In this document: piece by piece, positions 1 to 11,971 of the stretch | How positions within the stretch are numbered: the stretch's first letter is position 1 | Layout: each line of letters opens with the position of its first letter | From: Tatumella sp. JGM118 | GTDB lineage: Bacteria > Pseudomonadota > Gammaproteobacteria > Enterobacterales > Enterobacteriaceae | DNA: 64,000 bases | Assembly (NCBI RefSeq): GCF_018257515.1 | Contig: NZ_JAERJR010000004.1 | Span: forward strand, 124,001 to 188,000 | Direction: 5' to 3' | Made by a program: the position numbers and the translations under genes | The notes under the pieces: generated by a model | What the model was told of the DNA's origin: nothing | Databases searched by the model: none | What the model saw: the letters and a program-made list of their open reading frames with translations, nothing else

Positions 1-979
1 ATAAATTATCCTCATTAGTTGACGAAGCGGCGTGATTAACGACACGCTGAACAAAATAACGCGGGCGCGCACGGACATCGCTGTAGATCCTGCCGATATA
101 CTCACCCAGTAATCCCATGCCAATGAATTGCGCGCCGATAAAAATAAATAACACGGCGAATAGCGTAAAAACCCCTTCAGCGGCCCAGTGGGCACCGAAA
201 ATCAGTCGCAACACGACCAGCAGAAATGCGAACAGAAAACCGGCACAGGCGATCAGCGCGCCGACGACACTAAGCATTCGCAGTGGTGTGGTCGTCAGAC
301 AGGTCACCAGGTCATACATCAGGTTTATCAGGCGCATAAAGCTGTATTTCGATGTGCCGTGCTCACGCTCCGCATGATGCACCGGAATCTCCGTGGTATG
401 ACGGGCGAAGGTATTGGCCAGAATGGGGATAAACGTGCTGCGCTCCTGACAATGCAGCATGGCCTCGACGATAGGGCGCCGGTATGCCCGCAGCATACAG
501 CCATAATCGCCCATCGCTTTACCGGTGGTACTCTGGATCAGCCGGTTAATCATCCGTGAAGCAATCTTACGGAACGGGCTGTCCTGACGGTTTTGCCGTA
601 CGGTGCCGACGACGTCATAGCCCTGCCGGGCGGTCGCGACCAGGGCTGGGATCTCTTCCGGCGGATTCTGTAAATCTGCATCCAGTGTGACAATCAGGTC
701 ACCGGTGACATAGCTGAAGCCTGCCATTATGGCGGAATGCTGGCCATAATTACGGTTCAGGAGGATGGCGACGATATGGCTATCCACCGCTTCCGCAGCA
801 TCAATAATCTGTTGTGCGGAGTTATCACTGCTGCCGTCATCAATGAGCAGGATCTCATAATCGGTGTCCAGCTGCCGGCAGGCGGCCGTGGTCCGGGAAA
901 TCAGGTCAGGCAGGCTCTCCTGCTCGTTATATACAGGAATAACGACAGAGACTTTATTCACAGGGGTTGGTGTCCGCAT
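1..979 (-). CDS. arnC: Undecaprenyl-phosphate 4-deoxy-4-formamido-L-arabinose transferase (partial, 3' end outside window)
   Basis: Family 2 glycosyltransferase that moves 4-formamido-arabinose from UDP to undecaprenyl phosphate at the inner membrane, a step in lipid A modification with L-Ara4N (polymyxin resistance). The minus-strand reading frame opens with ATG at 979, one base after the arnB stop, which is the usual tight arnB-arnC coupling. Visible are the GT-A start [11 protein letters not shown], the nucleotide-binding DDGSSDNS, the metal-binding [10 protein letters not shown], and two hydrophobic segments near the C terminus separated by a short loop. About 326 codons are seen without a stop, and the E. 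coli protein is 322 residues, so only a few codons should be missing beyond the left edge. Sequence and context are unambiguous. Confidence 0.95.
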   Translation of the reverse strand, partial: MRTPTPVNKVSVVIPVYNEQESLPDLISRTTAACRQLDTDYEILLIDDGSSDNSAQQIIDAAEAVDSHIVAILLNRNYGQHSAIMAGFSYVTGDLIVTLDADLQNPPEEIPALVATARQGYDVVGTVRQNRQDSPFRKIASRMINRLIQSTTGKAMGDYGCMLRAYRRPIVEAMLHCQERSTFIPILANTFARHTTEIPVHHAEREHGTSKYSFMRLINLMYDLVTCLTTTPLRMLSVVGALIACAGFLFAFLLVVLRLIFGAHWAAEGVFTLFAVLFIFIGAQFIGMGLLGEYIGRIYSDVRARPRYFVQRVVNHAASSTNEDNL

Positions 980-980
980 C

Positions 981-2120
981 TTACATCCTGGTAATTTCTT
1001 TAATGGCGGTAATCACCCGATGACAGTCGCCATCGGTCATGTCCGGAAACAGGGGAATGGAGCAAATACGGTCGCTGTTCCATTCGGTGGCCGGTAAGTG
1101 CAGGTCCGGAAATTGTTCACGGTAATATTTCTGGGTGTGCACCGCGCGGAAATGCATACCGGTTCCGATATTCCGGTCTTTCATTTGCTGCATAAACTGA
1201 TCCCGGCTGACACCACAACGTGTCTCATCGATCCGTAACACAAATAAATGCCAGGCGTGCTGGTGGGGCCAGGCGGGCAGGGCCAGAGGTAATACGGGAG
1301 CATCGGCGAAGGCTTCGGTATAACGGGCTGCAATATCTGCCCTGCGGCTATTAATCGCCGGGAGTTTACTCAGTTGATTCAGGGCAATCGCGGCCTGAAT
1401 GTCGGTCAGGTTATATTTAAAGCCGGGGGTGATCACTTCTGCCTGGGGCTTACGGCCCAGTGTCTCCCTGTCAAAGGCATCTACGCCCAGGCCATGGAAT
1501 TTCAGTGTCCGTATGCGGGCGGCCAGTTCATCATCGTCGGTAACGATCATTCCGCCTTCCGCGCAGGTTACGTTTTTAATGGCATGGAATGAGAAAATGG
1601 CTGTGGCATGGTGACCGATGTGCTGCCCCTTGTAGTAACATCCGGTAGCATGAGCAGCATCTTCGATAACCAGCAGATTATGACGGCGAGCCACCTCATA
1701 GATGGCGTCTGAATCTACCGGCGCACCGGCATAATGTACCGGAATAATTGCCTTGGTCCGCGGGGTGATGGCCGCTTCCAGGGTGGCTGCTGTCACCATA
1801 AGGTTATCAGGGTCAATATCTGCCATCACTGGCGTTGCCCCCAGTAACGAAATCATATTCGCGGTAGACACCCAGGTCAGCGACGGAGTAATGACCTCAT
1901 CGCCCGGGCCCACACCCGCGGCCATCAGTGTGATATGCATTCCGCCGGTTGCTGAACTGACGGCAATCGCATGCTTTGTTCCCGTAAGCTGGCTGAACTC
2001 TGCTTCAAGCGCCTGATTTTTTGGACCAGTGGTGATCCACCCGGACCGGAGCACCTCACGAATTGCATCAAGATCCTGTTCATCCAGAGAGGGACGTGAA
2101 AAAGGAATAAAATCAGTCAT
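981..2120 (-). CDS. arnB: UDP-4-amino-4-deoxy-L-arabinose--oxoglutarate aminotransferase
   Basis: PLP-dependent sugar aminotransferase (DegT/DnrJ/EryC1/StrS family) that converts UDP-4-keto-arabinose to UDP-Ara4N in the cytoplasm, the first dedicated amino-transfer step of the arn pathway. The 379-residue protein has the family length. It shows the PLP phosphate contacts around TGG (58-60), the IEDAAHATG motif (152-160) with the cofactor aspartate, and the Schiff-base lysine K182 in [13 protein letters not shown]. It is the first gene of an arn operon on the minus strand and is followed by arnC after one base. A leader of about 170 nt with a strong hairpin lies upstream. Confidence 0.96.
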   Translation of the reverse strand: MTDFIPFSRPSLDEQDLDAIREVLRSGWITTGPKNQALEAEFSQLTGTKHAIAVSSATGGMHITLMAAGVGPGDEVITPSLTWVSTANMISLLGATPVMADIDPDNLMVTAATLEAAITPRTKAIIPVHYAGAPVDSDAIYEVARRHNLLVIEDAAHATGCYYKGQHIGHHATAIFSFHAIKNVTCAEGGMIVTDDDELAARIRTLKFHGLGVDAFDRETLGRKPQAEVITPGFKYNLTDIQAAIALNQLSKLPAINSRRADIAARYTEAFADAPVLPLALPAWPHQHAWHLFVLRIDETRCGVSRDQFMQQMKDRNIGTGMHFRAVHTQKYYREQFPDLHLPATEWNSDRICSIPLFPDMTDGDCHRVITAIKEITRM

Positions 2121-2256
2121 AAAATTTCCTGGTATTAAAATAAAAGCTGGTCAGCAGGTAAACGTATTCCGTTATGCAAAACATGCATGGCGGATAGCGC
2201 GAATAACGCAGCCTGAAAGGAATAGTACCTGACCAGATATATATGATGATTCAACG

Positions 2257-2283
2257 AAATACAGGGTGATGTGCCCTGTATTT
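2257..2283 (-). promoter_or_regulatory. Perfect 10-bp hairpin in the arnB leader
   Basis: Arms AAATACAGGG and CCCTGTATTT are perfectly complementary with a 7-nt loop. If the TATAAT at 2300-2305 is used, the hairpin starts about 10 nt into the arnB transcript. No T-run follows, so it is not an ordinary terminator. It could stabilise the 5' end of the mRNA or be a protein operator; the sequence does not decide. Confidence 0.45.
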
Positions 2284-2299
2284 TACTCAGGTTAAGAGA

Positions 2300-2328
2300 A
2301 TTATACAGAGGAAAAGTTCCGGGGGAAC
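2300..2328 (-). promoter_or_regulatory. Candidate arnB promoter
   Basis: Read on the minus strand, a perfect TATAAT lies at 2305-2300. The -35 position (2328-2323, GTTCCC) is poor, but it lies inside an inverted repeat GTTCC-N3-GGAAC (2316-2328). A good -10 with a poor -35 fits an activator-dependent promoter. PmrA is the known activator of arn operons, but I do not see a convincing PmrA box at the right place, so the regulator is open. Confidence 0.35.
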
Positions 2329-2701
2329 AGGAAGAATATTTAAATTATTTTACGAAGGCATGATTATTAATTTTTTTTAATGTTGTCTGACCGGTGAATA
2401 TTTAATGGAACATAAACAATTATAAAAAATCGCGCCCGAAATTAAACGAAAGATAACCAGTGGTGAAAAATGGCATTTTTCGGCTTTGCATATTTTAATT
2501 AATCGTCTAGCACCCCAAAGGGATATTGAAAAAAACAGTTGCAGTATAAGGCGAGGAAAAATAATTTTTCACACTTCGTCATCATTGTGTCCGCTGAACA
2601 GCCAGTAACGTAGGGTAGCCGGGAGTGACCAGCCGCCGGCAGGAAATGGCTCTCTGCACAGGGGGGACTTGACGGTGTCAGACACCAGTGTATCGTTCCT
2701 G

Positions 2702-2738
2702 CCTAAGCCCTAAGCCCTAAGCCCTAAGCCCTAAGCCC
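2702..2738. repeat. Tandem heptanucleotide repeat (CCCTAAG), about 5 units
   Basis: One partial (CCTAAG) and four full CCCTAAG units, then CCC, sit head to tail in intergenic DNA between arnB and crr. The array is uninterrupted, so it is recent or actively maintained by slippage. It lies well upstream of any start codon seen. Confidence 0.9.
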
Positions 2739-3377
2739 GGGTTCTATGTCCGGGTCCGGTTGTGCTGAGATTGTCCGGTATGCCGGGAAATGCGCTTTCA
2801 GTTGATGATTGACGTACAGGCAGTGTGCCCCGGCGAGAGGGGCGGTCTTCTTCAAGGTATGCCAGCACGCTGCGAAATAAGAAAAATACAGATTATGGCA
2901 CGACTGATGAGTGTATTACGACGTGAGAAGTCGTCGTCAATGATATTAACCAACGGGAGACTTTGCTGATCTGGCGTGAAGGCGGTATCGTATTTTTCTG
3001 AGCCTGAAAGCTCAGTGCCTGATACGCTGCAGTAAGTCTCTGAGTCTGGTGATGCTGATTAGGAATAACTTAATTTATTATTATATAAGAAAAACAGTGC
3101 GACAGGTGAGATGCAAAGTACAGAAGGTGACAGTTTTATTTTTGTTTGCGGGTCAGCAGAGGAGCAGGAGAAATATGTCAGGATATATTATTGAATGATA
3201 AAAACTCTATGGAGATGTCAGCGGCCAGGTACTGGTGAATGTTTTTAAAAACATGAAGTTAATTATTGCGAATATTATCCTGCAGGGATGAGGGACACTC
3301 CGGTAATTAAGAATATTTCAAACCGTCAGCGAAGTCGTGTGAGTTTGTAAGCACCTTTGCAGACAGATCTCAGGCCG

Positions 3378-3416
3378 AAAAAAAACGCCAGCCGGGAGTA
3401 TTCCCTGACTGACGTC
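3378..3416 (-). terminator. Rho-independent terminator of the pts operon
   Basis: On the minus strand, just after the crr stop, ACGTCAG pairs with CTGGCGT (one G-U), an inner GGGA/TCCC extends the stem, and eight T residues follow. Confidence 0.8.
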
Positions 3417-3435
3417 TTTGGCTTATCCGGAAGAA

Positions 3436-3939
3436 TTACTTCCTGATACGGATGACCGGTGTTTCTCCGGCAACGACCTGACCGGTGAGTTTAACCAGTT
3501 CACGAATTTCATCCATATTGGAAATCACGACCGGCGTCAGCGTCGATTTGGCCTTTTCTTCGAGGAAAGGCAAATCGAATTCGAGCACGATATCGCCTTT
3601 TTTGACTTTCTGCCCTTCTGAAGCAATGCGTGTAAATCCTTCACCTTTGAGCTCGACAGTGTCGATACCAAAGTGGACAAACAGTTCAATGCCGTTATCG
3701 GACTCGATAGAAAAAGCATGGTTTGTTTCAAAAATTTTACCGATAGTGCCATCTACCGGGGCAACAATTGTGCTTCCGTTCGGCCGTATGGCCACACCGT
3801 CACCGACAATTTTCTCAGCAAACACCACATCAGGAACATCTTCAATGTTTACAATTTCGCCGGACAGCGGGGCGACTATATCGATAGTACCGGAGGTACT
3901 CTCAGACTTCTCGCCGAATAATATAGAAAACAATCCCAT
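3436..3939 (-). CDS. crr: PTS glucose-specific EIIA component (EIIA-Glc)
   Basis: Cytoplasmic phosphocarrier that takes phosphate from HPr-P and gives it to EIIBC-Glc. It is also the regulator behind inducer exclusion and adenylate cyclase activation. The 167 residues are almost identical to the E. coli protein from residue 19 on; the N-terminal amphipathic segment differs (MGLFSILFGEKSES). The two active-site histidines are present: H74 in ETNHAF and the phosphorylated H89 in FVHFGID. It is the last gene of ptsH-ptsI-crr, 42 bases after ptsI, and a strong terminator follows. Confidence 0.98.
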   Translation of the reverse strand: MGLFSILFGEKSESTSGTIDIVAPLSGEIVNIEDVPDVVFAEKIVGDGVAIRPNGSTIVAPVDGTIGKIFETNHAFSIESDNGIELFVHFGIDTVELKGEGFTRIASEGQKVKKGDIVLEFDLPFLEEKAKSTLTPVVISNMDEIRELVKLTGQVVAGETPVIRIRK

Positions 3940-3981
3940 GATCTTCTCCTGAGCAGTAATTTTGGGCCCGCGTATGGCTGA

Positions 3982-5709
3982 TTAGCAGAGTGTCTTTTCT
4001 TTGATGAACTGGTTAACCAGTGTCATCAAATCGTCCGCGGTCGGCTGTTCCAGTGCCTGTTCTGCTAATGCTTTCGCATCCTCAAAATTAGTATTGCGAA
4101 TAATTTTTTTGATACGTGGAATTGAAATGGCACTCATACTGAATTCGTCCAGCCCCATTCCCAGTAATAATAGTGTAGCACGTTCATCACCGGCCAGTTC
4201 ACCACACATCCCTGTCCATTTACCTTCAGCATGGGATGCATCGATAACCTGCCTGATAAGGCCCAGAACGGAAGGGCTCATCGGATTATACAGGTGAGAA
4301 ATTCTATCATTACCACGATCTACCGCCAGAGTATACTGGGTCAGATCGTTGGTGCCGATACTGAAAAAGTCGACTTCTTTCGCCAGATGGCGTGCAATCA
4401 CAGCCGATGCTGGTGTTTCGACCATAATTCCGATTTCTATATTTTCGTCGAAACTTTTACCTTCGTCACGTAATTGTGTTTTCAGCAGTTCAATTTCGTT
4501 TTTAAGGAACCGGACCTCTTCTACCGAGATAATCATCGGGAACATGATGCGCAGTTTGCCAAAACCGGACGCACGTAAAATGGCGCGTAACTGCGCATGC
4601 AGTATCTCTTTACGATCCATAGCAATACGGATAGCGCGCCAGCCGAGGAATGGGTTGTCTTCTTTCGGCAGGTTCATGTAAGGGAGGTCTTTGTCACCTC
4701 CGATATCCATGGTACGCACAATCACGGCTTGTGAGCCCATCGCTTCCGCAACGGCTTTATAGGCTGCAAATTGTTCATCTTCGGTAGGCAGAGATTCACG
4801 GTCCATAAACAGGAACTCGGTACGGTACAGTCCGACACCTTCTGCGCCGTTGCGCTCAGCCCCGGCCACATCCCGCACCGTACCGATGTTGGCACAGACT
4901 TCCACCTGATGACCGTCGAGAGTAATGGCAGGTAAATCCTTCAGTTTAGCCATTTCGGCTTTTTCACTGAGATAGTGATCCTGTACATCGCGCAGTTCGG
5001 CAATGGTCTCTGCCGTCGGATTGATGTGCACCTGGTTACTGACGCCATCCAGGATCAGGTAATCACCGTTTTTCACTTCGCGGGTGATACTGCCGGTGCC
5101 TACAATGGCCGGTAACTCGAGAGAGCGGGCCATAATAGAGGTATGTGAGGTTCTGCCGCCCAGGTCGGTGATAAAACCGAGTACTTTTTTCAGGTTCAGC
5201 TGTGCTGTTTCTGAAGGCGTCAGGTCTTTGGCGACCAGAATAGATTCGTCACTGATAGCGCTGAGATCGACAATCGTTAAGCCGAGAATATTTTGCAGCA
5301 GACGTTTACCGATATCACGCACATCCGCAGCGCGTTCTTTCAGATACTCATCGTCGAGTTCTTCCAGCGCACCGGCCTGATCTTCGATCACCGCCTGTAC
5401 AGCCGCATCGGCCGACTGATGATCTTTCTTAATAAGGTCAATAATTTCCTGCTCAAGCTCTTCATCTTCCAGCAGCATGATATGACCTTCGAAGATCGCT
5501 TCTTTTTCCGGGCCGAAAGTCTCGCCAGCCTTTATTTTAATGGCTTCCAGCTGTGTAGCGGCTTTACTGCGGCCTTCAAGGAAACGAGCAACTTCTGATT
5601 CAACCTGATCATCGGCAATTTTTTTCTGATTGATGACGATCTCATCTTCTTTCAGCAGCAAAGCTTTACCGAAAGCGATACCGGGTGATGCGAGAATGCC
5701 TGAAATCAT
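3982..5709 (-). CDS. ptsI: Phosphoenolpyruvate-protein phosphotransferase (PTS enzyme I)
   Basis: Enzyme I takes phosphate from phosphoenolpyruvate and passes it to HPr, the entry point of all PTS sugar uptake. I chose the ATG at 5709 ([10 protein letters not shown]), giving 575 residues as in E. coli; it has a good ribosome binding site (AAGGTAAGG). The frame is open nine codons further upstream, but those have no family counterpart. The swivelling domain carries the phosphorylated histidine H189 in [12 protein letters not shown]. The PEP-binding barrel follows, with the conserved [14 protein letters not shown] and the catalytic cysteine in [10 protein letters not shown]. Second gene of ptsHI-crr. 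Confidence 0.98.
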   Translation of the reverse strand: MISGILASPGIAFGKALLLKEDEIVINQKKIADDQVESEVARFLEGRSKAATQLEAIKIKAGETFGPEKEAIFEGHIMLLEDEELEQEIIDLIKKDHQSADAAVQAVIEDQAGALEELDDEYLKERAADVRDIGKRLLQNILGLTIVDLSAISDESILVAKDLTPSETAQLNLKKVLGFITDLGGRTSHTSIMARSLELPAIVGTGSITREVKNGDYLILDGVSNQVHINPTAETIAELRDVQDHYLSEKAEMAKLKDLPAITLDGHQVEVCANIGTVRDVAGAERNGAEGVGLYRTEFLFMDRESLPTEDEQFAAYKAVAEAMGSQAVIVRTMDIGGDKDLPYMNLPKEDNPFLGWRAIRIAMDRKEILHAQLRAILRASGFGKLRIMFPMIISVEEVRFLKNEIELLKTQLRDEGKSFDENIEIGIMVETPASAVIARHLAKEVDFFSIGTNDLTQYTLAVDRGNDRISHLYNPMSPSVLGLIRQVIDASHAEGKWTGMCGELAGDERATLLLLGMGLDEFSMSAISIPRIKKIIRNTNFEDAKALAEQALEQPTADDLMTLVNQFIKEKTLC

Positions 5710-5866
5710 AACCTTACCTTTAAGTACGATGGCCAAAAAGAATGACGGTACGCCATTTTCCGTAATCAGTGTAATCTACGGAAGCAATAACGCGGACATG
5801 TTGTCCGCGATCAAGACTGTTGCATAATCTTCAATAAATCTACACTGTTTCCGTTGAATGACAACA

Positions 5867-6124
5867 CTACTCAAGTTCAGCCATCAGGCTGACCAGATGT
5901 TCAACGGCTTGCTGCTCATCTTCGCCTTCGGCAGAGAGGGTGATAACCGTCCCTTGCGTCAGACCAAGCGTCTGCAACTTGAACAGACTTTTTGCGCTGG
6001 CAGATTTACCATTTGAGGTAACGGTGATTTCGGACTGAAAAGCCTTGGCTTCTTTGACAAACTGCGCTGCAGGACGGGTATGTAAACCGTTAGGAGCTGT
6101 GATAGTAACTTCTTGCTGAAACAT
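5867..6124 (-). CDS. ptsH: Phosphocarrier protein HPr
   Basis: Small (85-residue) cytoplasmic phosphocarrier between enzyme I and the sugar-specific EIIA proteins. The phosphorylation site H15 (NGLHTRPA) and the conserved S46 (AKSLFKLQ) are in place. Length and sequence match the enterobacterial protein throughout. First gene of ptsHI-crr; 157 bases separate it from ptsI, which leaves room for an internal ptsI promoter as known in E. coli. Confidence 0.98.
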   Translation of the reverse strand: MFQQEVTITAPNGLHTRPAAQFVKEAKAFQSEITVTSNGKSASAKSLFKLQTLGLTQGTVITLSAEGEDEQQAVEHLVSLMAELE

Positions 6125-6302
6125 TTTATTTCCCCAACGTTATCAGAGGTTAATTCTGGCACCGGAGCCGGAAAACGTCCCTGTGGACTCCTGCGACAAA
6201 GCCCGGTTGTACGGGCAATGTCAGTTAGCAGACCCGGTTTCGCCTGTTCATAGTTTGCGGTAAATCCGCACACCTGACCGAATCATTATGCCGTTAATTT
6301 GG

Positions 6303-6346
6303 ATTATGCCCTATCGGTAATTGTGCTGGTTTTGATCCGCTTCATA
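6303..6346 (-). promoter_or_regulatory. ptsH promoter with CRP-type site
   Basis: On the minus strand, TATGA-N6-TCAAA (6346-6331) matches the CRP half-sites TGTGA/TCACA at 8 of 10 positions. A -10 of the form CATAAT lies at 6308-6303, which puts the centre of the CRP site about 42 bases upstream of the expected start, the classical class II spacing. A second GGCATAAT lies 18 bases further downstream (6290-6285). CRP control of ptsH is established in E. coli; the site here is inferred. Confidence 0.55.
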
Positions 6347-6450
6347 ACAATGACTATTTATTTCGGGCTTCTAAATAAATATCAGCGTTGATAACAAACC
6401 TTGACGTCAAAAAGCAATACGATTTAGGGTAAAAATGAGATCGGGGACAC

Positions 6451-6477
6451 AAAAAAAGCACCCGCAGGTGCTTTTTT
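6451..6477 (-). terminator. Terminator between cysK and ptsH
   Basis: AAGCACC-CGCA-GGTGCTT hairpin flanked by A and T runs on both sides, so it can work in both directions. It lies 36 bases after the cysK stop and separates cysK from the pts operon. Confidence 0.85.
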
Positions 6478-6512
6478 CAGACAGACGAACCGGCAGCGTA
6501 ACCCACTGATTA

Positions 6513-7481
6513 TTAGCCAAGTTCTTTTTCGGTGAACAGATCAGCAAATAATGCGGTACTCAGGTAGCGTTCTCCGGAAGACGGCAGGATAACAACGATA
6601 TTTTTATCGGCAAACTCCGGTTCCTGTTGCAGTTTCAGTGCTGCGGCGACAGCTGCACCGGAGGAGATCCCGGCAAGGATGCCTTCAGATTCCATTAACT
6701 GGCGTGCGGTGGAGATAGCTTCTTCGTTGGTAATCGCGACTACGCGGTCAACCAATGATAAATCCAGATTTTCCGGGATAAAGCCGGCACCGATCCCCTG
6801 AATTTTATGCGGGCCGGGCTTAATTTCTTCGCCTGCCAGTGCCTGCGCGATCACCGGAGAATCTGTCGGTTCTACCGCGACACTCACCAGTGATTTTTTA
6901 CCGCGGGTGTTTTTCAGGTAACGACTGACCCCGGTCAGTGTTCCCCCGGTCCCGACGCCGGCAATAAAGACATCCACGTCACCGTCGGTGTCTTCCCAGA
7001 TTTCAGGACCGGTAGTTTTTTCATGGATTGCCGGGTTGGCAGGGTTGCTGAATTGCTGCAGAAGGACATATTTGGCCGGGTTGCTGGCGACGATTTCTTC
7101 GGCTTTAGCTATAGCGCCTTTCATCCCCTGAGCCCCTGGCGTCAGCTCCAGATTAGCTCCCAGGGCCTTGAGTAATTTACGGCGCTCAACAGACATGGTT
7201 TCCGGCATGGTCAGTGTCAGTTTATAGCCCCGGGCAGCTGCCACATAAGCCAGAGCGATACCGGTATTGCCGCTGGTGGGTTCAACCAGTTCAACCCCGG
7301 GTTTCAGGATACCGCGTTTCTCCGCATCCCAAATCATATTGGCGCCGATACGGCATTTAACGCTAAAGCTTGGATTACGCGATTCAACCTTTGCCAGAAT
7401 ACGCCCGTTACCAATGCGGTTGAGTCTGACCAGCGGAGTATGGCCAATGGTTAAAGAATTATCTTCGTAAATCTTACTCAT
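6513..7481 (-). CDS. cysK: Cysteine synthase A (O-acetylserine sulfhydrylase)
   Basis: PLP enzyme that makes L-cysteine from O-acetyl-L-serine and sulfide. The 322-residue protein has the E. coli length. The PLP lysine is K42 in [11 protein letters not shown], the substrate loop is TSGNTG, and the phosphate-binding loop is [10 protein letters not shown]. The C terminus ends FTEKELG, but the terminal isoleucine that docks into serine acetyltransferase or CdiA in E. coli is not seen; the last residues are LG. It is followed by its own terminator and preceded by cysZ, as in E. coli. Confidence 0.97.
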   Translation of the reverse strand: MSKIYEDNSLTIGHTPLVRLNRIGNGRILAKVESRNPSFSVKCRIGANMIWDAEKRGILKPGVELVEPTSGNTGIALAYVAAARGYKLTLTMPETMSVERRKLLKALGANLELTPGAQGMKGAIAKAEEIVASNPAKYVLLQQFSNPANPAIHEKTTGPEIWEDTDGDVDVFIAGVGTGGTLTGVSRYLKNTRGKKSLVSVAVEPTDSPVIAQALAGEEIKPGPHKIQGIGAGFIPENLDLSLVDRVVAITNEEAISTARQLMESEGILAGISSGAAVAAALKLQQEPEFADKNIVVILPSSGERYLSTALFADLFTEKELG

Positions 7482-7598
7482 AGCTTGTCCTTAACTCTTT
7501 GAAATGTGGAGCACGACATGAGAATACGCTTTCTTTTGAGACAGTGAAGGAAAGAAATCGTATATCCTTATTTCAGAGGGCAATAAAGGCCGCTTTAC

Positions 7599-8390
7599 TC
7601 AGCTGCTTTTCACGTCACGCTGACCCTGTGCAGCCAGCGTAGCTGACAGGCCCCGGTACTGGTCAACCCACATGGCGGTCGCCCCGCAAACGGCAACAGG
7701 CATAATGACCAGATTAACCCCCGGGATCAGGGTAAACACACTGACCAGCCCGCCAAATTGTAAGTGCGCACTCCGGTGGGTGGCCAGGGCCTGGCGCATG
7801 GTCACGAACGGCACACGATGGTTATCAAAGGGATAATCACAGTACTGAATCGCCATCATCCATGCGCCGAAGATAAACCAGAGCAGCGGAGCGAGGGTTT
7901 GTCCGATACCCGGGATAAAGTGTACCAGCAACAGCAGAAGAGCCCGCGGCAGATAATATTTTAGCTTAAGCCACTCACGCCACATAATGCGGGGCAAATC
8001 CTTAATCAGTCCTGCCCAGCCAATCTCCGGAAGAGGGTGCCCGGTGAGTTTATTTTCCAGTTGCTCCGCCAGTAGTCCGCAAAACGGCGCGGCAATCCAG
8101 TTGGCAAGGGTCGAGAAAAAATACCCAAAGAAAAGCAGCAGCGAGAGAACAGCCAGTGGCCAGAGGAGATAATTCAGCCACTGCAACCAGTGCGGAATGT
8201 GGCCGAGTAATTCCGGAATCCAGACATTCAGTCGTTTAAATAACCAGATAAGTGCAGAGCCCATTAGCAGTACATTGACCAGTAACGGGGCGATGACATA
8301 TCGACGGATGCCCGGCAGCATCGCCAGGTGCCATCCCTGACGAAAGTAGTCGACACCGTTCATCGCTGTTTTGGTTTTTCCTTCCGGCAT
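7599..8390 (-). CDS. cysZ: Sulfate transporter CysZ
   Basis: Inner-membrane protein that brings in sulfate for cysteine synthesis. The 263 residues include four long hydrophobic stretches and the conserved [16 protein letters not shown] and [13 protein letters not shown] segments. The C-terminal [11 protein letters not shown] is shared with E. coli. It is about ten residues longer than E. coli CysZ at the N terminus ([12 protein letters not shown]), with an AGGAG site upstream of the chosen ATG. Located directly before cysK, the standard arrangement. Confidence 0.95.
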   Translation of the reverse strand: MPEGKTKTAMNGVDYFRQGWHLAMLPGIRRYVIAPLLVNVLLMGSALIWLFKRLNVWIPELLGHIPHWLQWLNYLLWPLAVLSLLLFFGYFFSTLANWIAAPFCGLLAEQLENKLTGHPLPEIGWAGLIKDLPRIMWREWLKLKYYLPRALLLLLVHFIPGIGQTLAPLLWFIFGAWMMAIQYCDYPFDNHRVPFVTMRQALATHRSAHLQFGGLVSVFTLIPGVNLVIMPVAVCGATAMWVDQYRGLSATLAAQGQRDVKSS

Positions 8391-8601
8391 TCAATCATTC
8401 TCCTGACGTAACTTAGGCATATCATAACGTTGTTTAGCGGACGGGTAAGTAAATATTGGCTAAAAAGTCAGCAGTTACACGACGGATAGCATATTATTTG
8501 TCAGAAAGTACTATGCAGACTTGCACTTGTCCGGCCCTGCAAATACATTTAAGGGTAAAGGTGCCTTTTTTAGGCAAAGTATTGGAACAACAGAGAATAC
8601 A

Positions 8602-9648
8602 ATGATGCAGGATTTGCGTCTGATATTAATCGTTGTTGGTGCGGTTGCCATCGTTGCACTTCTCCTGCATGGTCTGTGGACCAATCGTAAGGAGCGGTCT
8701 TCTGTATTTCGCGATCGCCCGCACAAACGTCTGAAACAACGTAACGATGATGATCTCAGCTTTGAGGAAGAGGACAGTGTCTCTGATTTTCGCGCCAGCC
8801 GTGAATATGAGGAGGAGCCTGCTCCGGCTGAGAAACGTGCTACCCGTGCGCCAGAGGCTAAGCCTGCGCTGAAGAAATCACTGCGTGACCGGCCTGAGCC
8901 TTCAGCCGATCCGTTGATGGATGTCAGAACAGACTATGAAGCCACGCAACCGGAGATCACCGCCGACATTCATCAGCCACAGATTACCCCTGAGCGTCCG
9001 GAATCGGTGGCGGATAATGCCTATGCTGCGCCAGGCATAACCACTGCGCCGAAAACTGCTGCTCCGGCGAGTGATTCTGTGCCACGTGAAGAGATGCGCG
9101 CACCTCAGGCTGAGGCCGCGTATGAGGCTGACGTCGATGCAGAGCCGGTGGCTGAAAGTGTCCCTGCTGAGGCTGAACCTTCAGCTCCGGAAAATACCGA
9201 CGCGCCCGCGGCGGAAAACACCGGTGGTGCTAAAGAAGCGGTACTGGTGCTTCATGTGTCTGCGCATACCGGCGGAGAGCTGAATGGTGAGCCTTTATTG
9301 CAGGCGATTCTGCAGGCCGGTTTCCAGTTCGGTGAAATGAACATTTTCCACCGGCATCTGAACCCATCCGGCAGCGGTCCGGTACTGTTCAGCCTGGCGA
9401 ATATGATGAAGCCCGGTTCATTTGACCCGGAACAGATGGGTGACTTTACCACCCCTGGCGTTTCCATTTTTATGATGGTCCCTTCCTACGGGGATGCACA
9501 CCAGAATTTCAAGCTGATGTTACAGTCTGCACAGCGAATTGCTGACGATGTGGGGGCGGTGGTTCTTGATGATGAACGCAGAATGATCACTCCGCAGAAA
9601 CTGGAAGTGTACAAAACACGTATCCGGGAAGTCACTGAAATCGCTTAA
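8602..9648 (+). CDS. zipA: Cell division protein ZipA
   Basis: Membrane-anchored division protein that tethers FtsZ to the inner membrane. The true start is the ATG at 8602 ([17 protein letters not shown]), matching E. coli exactly in type; the frame is open 27 codons further upstream without family support. Residues 6-25 form the single membrane anchor. A charged stretch ([13 protein letters not shown]) follows, then a long Pro/Ala/Glu-rich linker of about 170 residues. The C-terminal FtsZ-binding domain begins near [10 protein letters not shown]. At 348 residues it has normal family length. Divergent from cysZ and followed by a terminator before ligA. Confidence 0.96.
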   Translation: MMQDLRLILIVVGAVAIVALLLHGLWTNRKERSSVFRDRPHKRLKQRNDDDLSFEEEDSVSDFRASREYEEEPAPAEKRATRAPEAKPALKKSLRDRPEPSADPLMDVRTDYEATQPEITADIHQPQITPERPESVADNAYAAPGITTAPKTAAPASDSVPREEMRAPQAEAAYEADVDAEPVAESVPAEAEPSAPENTDAPAAENTGGAKEAVLVLHVSAHTGGELNGEPLLQAILQAGFQFGEMNIFHRHLNPSGSGPVLFSLANMMKPGSFDPEQMGDFTTPGVSIFMMVPSYGDAHQNFKLMLQSAQRIADDVGAVVLDDERRMITPQKLEVYKTRIREVTEIA

Positions 9649-9668
9649 TCGCTAATTTGTCTCAATAA

Positions 9669-11726
<2,058 letters not shown>

Positions 11727-11728
11727 CT

Positions 11729-11953
11729 CTGAACAAGCAGGACCTTATTGCGCTGGCGAATACCCGCATGCCTTTCGGAAAATATCAGGGGCGGGTGCTG
11801 ATAGACCTGCCGGAAGAATATCTGTTGTGGTTTGCCCGCAAAGAGGTCTTTCCGGCGGGGCATCTCGGTGAGCTAATGCAGCTGGCGCTGGCGATTAAGA
11901 TAGAAGGATTACAGGGATTGGTGGATCCGCTACGGAAAACCACAGGGTACTGA
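11729..11953 (+). CDS. ypeB: DUF3820 family protein YpeB, probable CTG start
   Basis: Small cytoplasmic protein of unknown function (about 74 residues), always next to ligA in enterobacteria. Conserved segments are ANTRMPFGKYQGR and LPEEYLLWFARKEVFPAGHLGELM. There is no ATG or GTG at the right place. The residue equivalent to E. coli Met1 is encoded by CTG at 11729, six bases after a good Shine-Dalgarno (GGGAGG, 11717-11722) that itself overlaps the ligA end. A TTG at 11711, inside ligA, is the only standard alternative start but has no ribosome binding site. Start at CTG is therefore inferred; translational coupling to ligA is likely. Confidence 0.85.
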   Translation: MNKQDLIALANTRMPFGKYQGRVLIDLPEEYLLWFARKEVFPAGHLGELMQLALAIKIEGLQGLVDPLRKTTGY

Positions 11954-11964
11954 GTACCCTGTGG
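11940..11964. terminator. Convergent hairpin whose loop is the ypeB stop codon
   Basis: Perfect 11-bp stem CCACAGGGTAC / GTACCCTGTGG; the 3-nt loop is the TGA stop of ypeB. On the minus strand it follows the end of the efflux operon and is trailed by TTTT, so it can terminate that operon. On the plus strand there is no T-run. Confidence 0.7.
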
Positions 11965-11971
11965 GCTATGG

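Larger units (their letters stand above)
2121..3377. other. 1.26-kb gap between arnB and crr without a recognisable gene
   Basis: Beyond the arnB leader and the heptanucleotide repeat at 2702-2738, all six frames are interrupted by stops and no stretch resembles a protein I know. The part from 2330 to 2580 and from 3050 to 3340 is AT-rich. Confidence 0.6.

Noticed and set aside
2285-2300. PmrA box at arnB
   Set aside because: CTTAACCTGAGTAAAA has only one half-site and lies downstream of the -10, the wrong place for activation.
2702-2738. Telomere-like or replication-origin repeat
   Set aside because: The CCCTAAG unit resembles plant telomere repeats only superficially; a chromosomal enterobacterial context makes that irrelevant, and no DnaA boxes are nearby.
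5710-5736. N-terminal extension of ptsI
   Set aside because: The nine extra codons have no counterpart; the ATG at 5709 has the ribosome binding site and the conserved [10 protein letters not shown] start.
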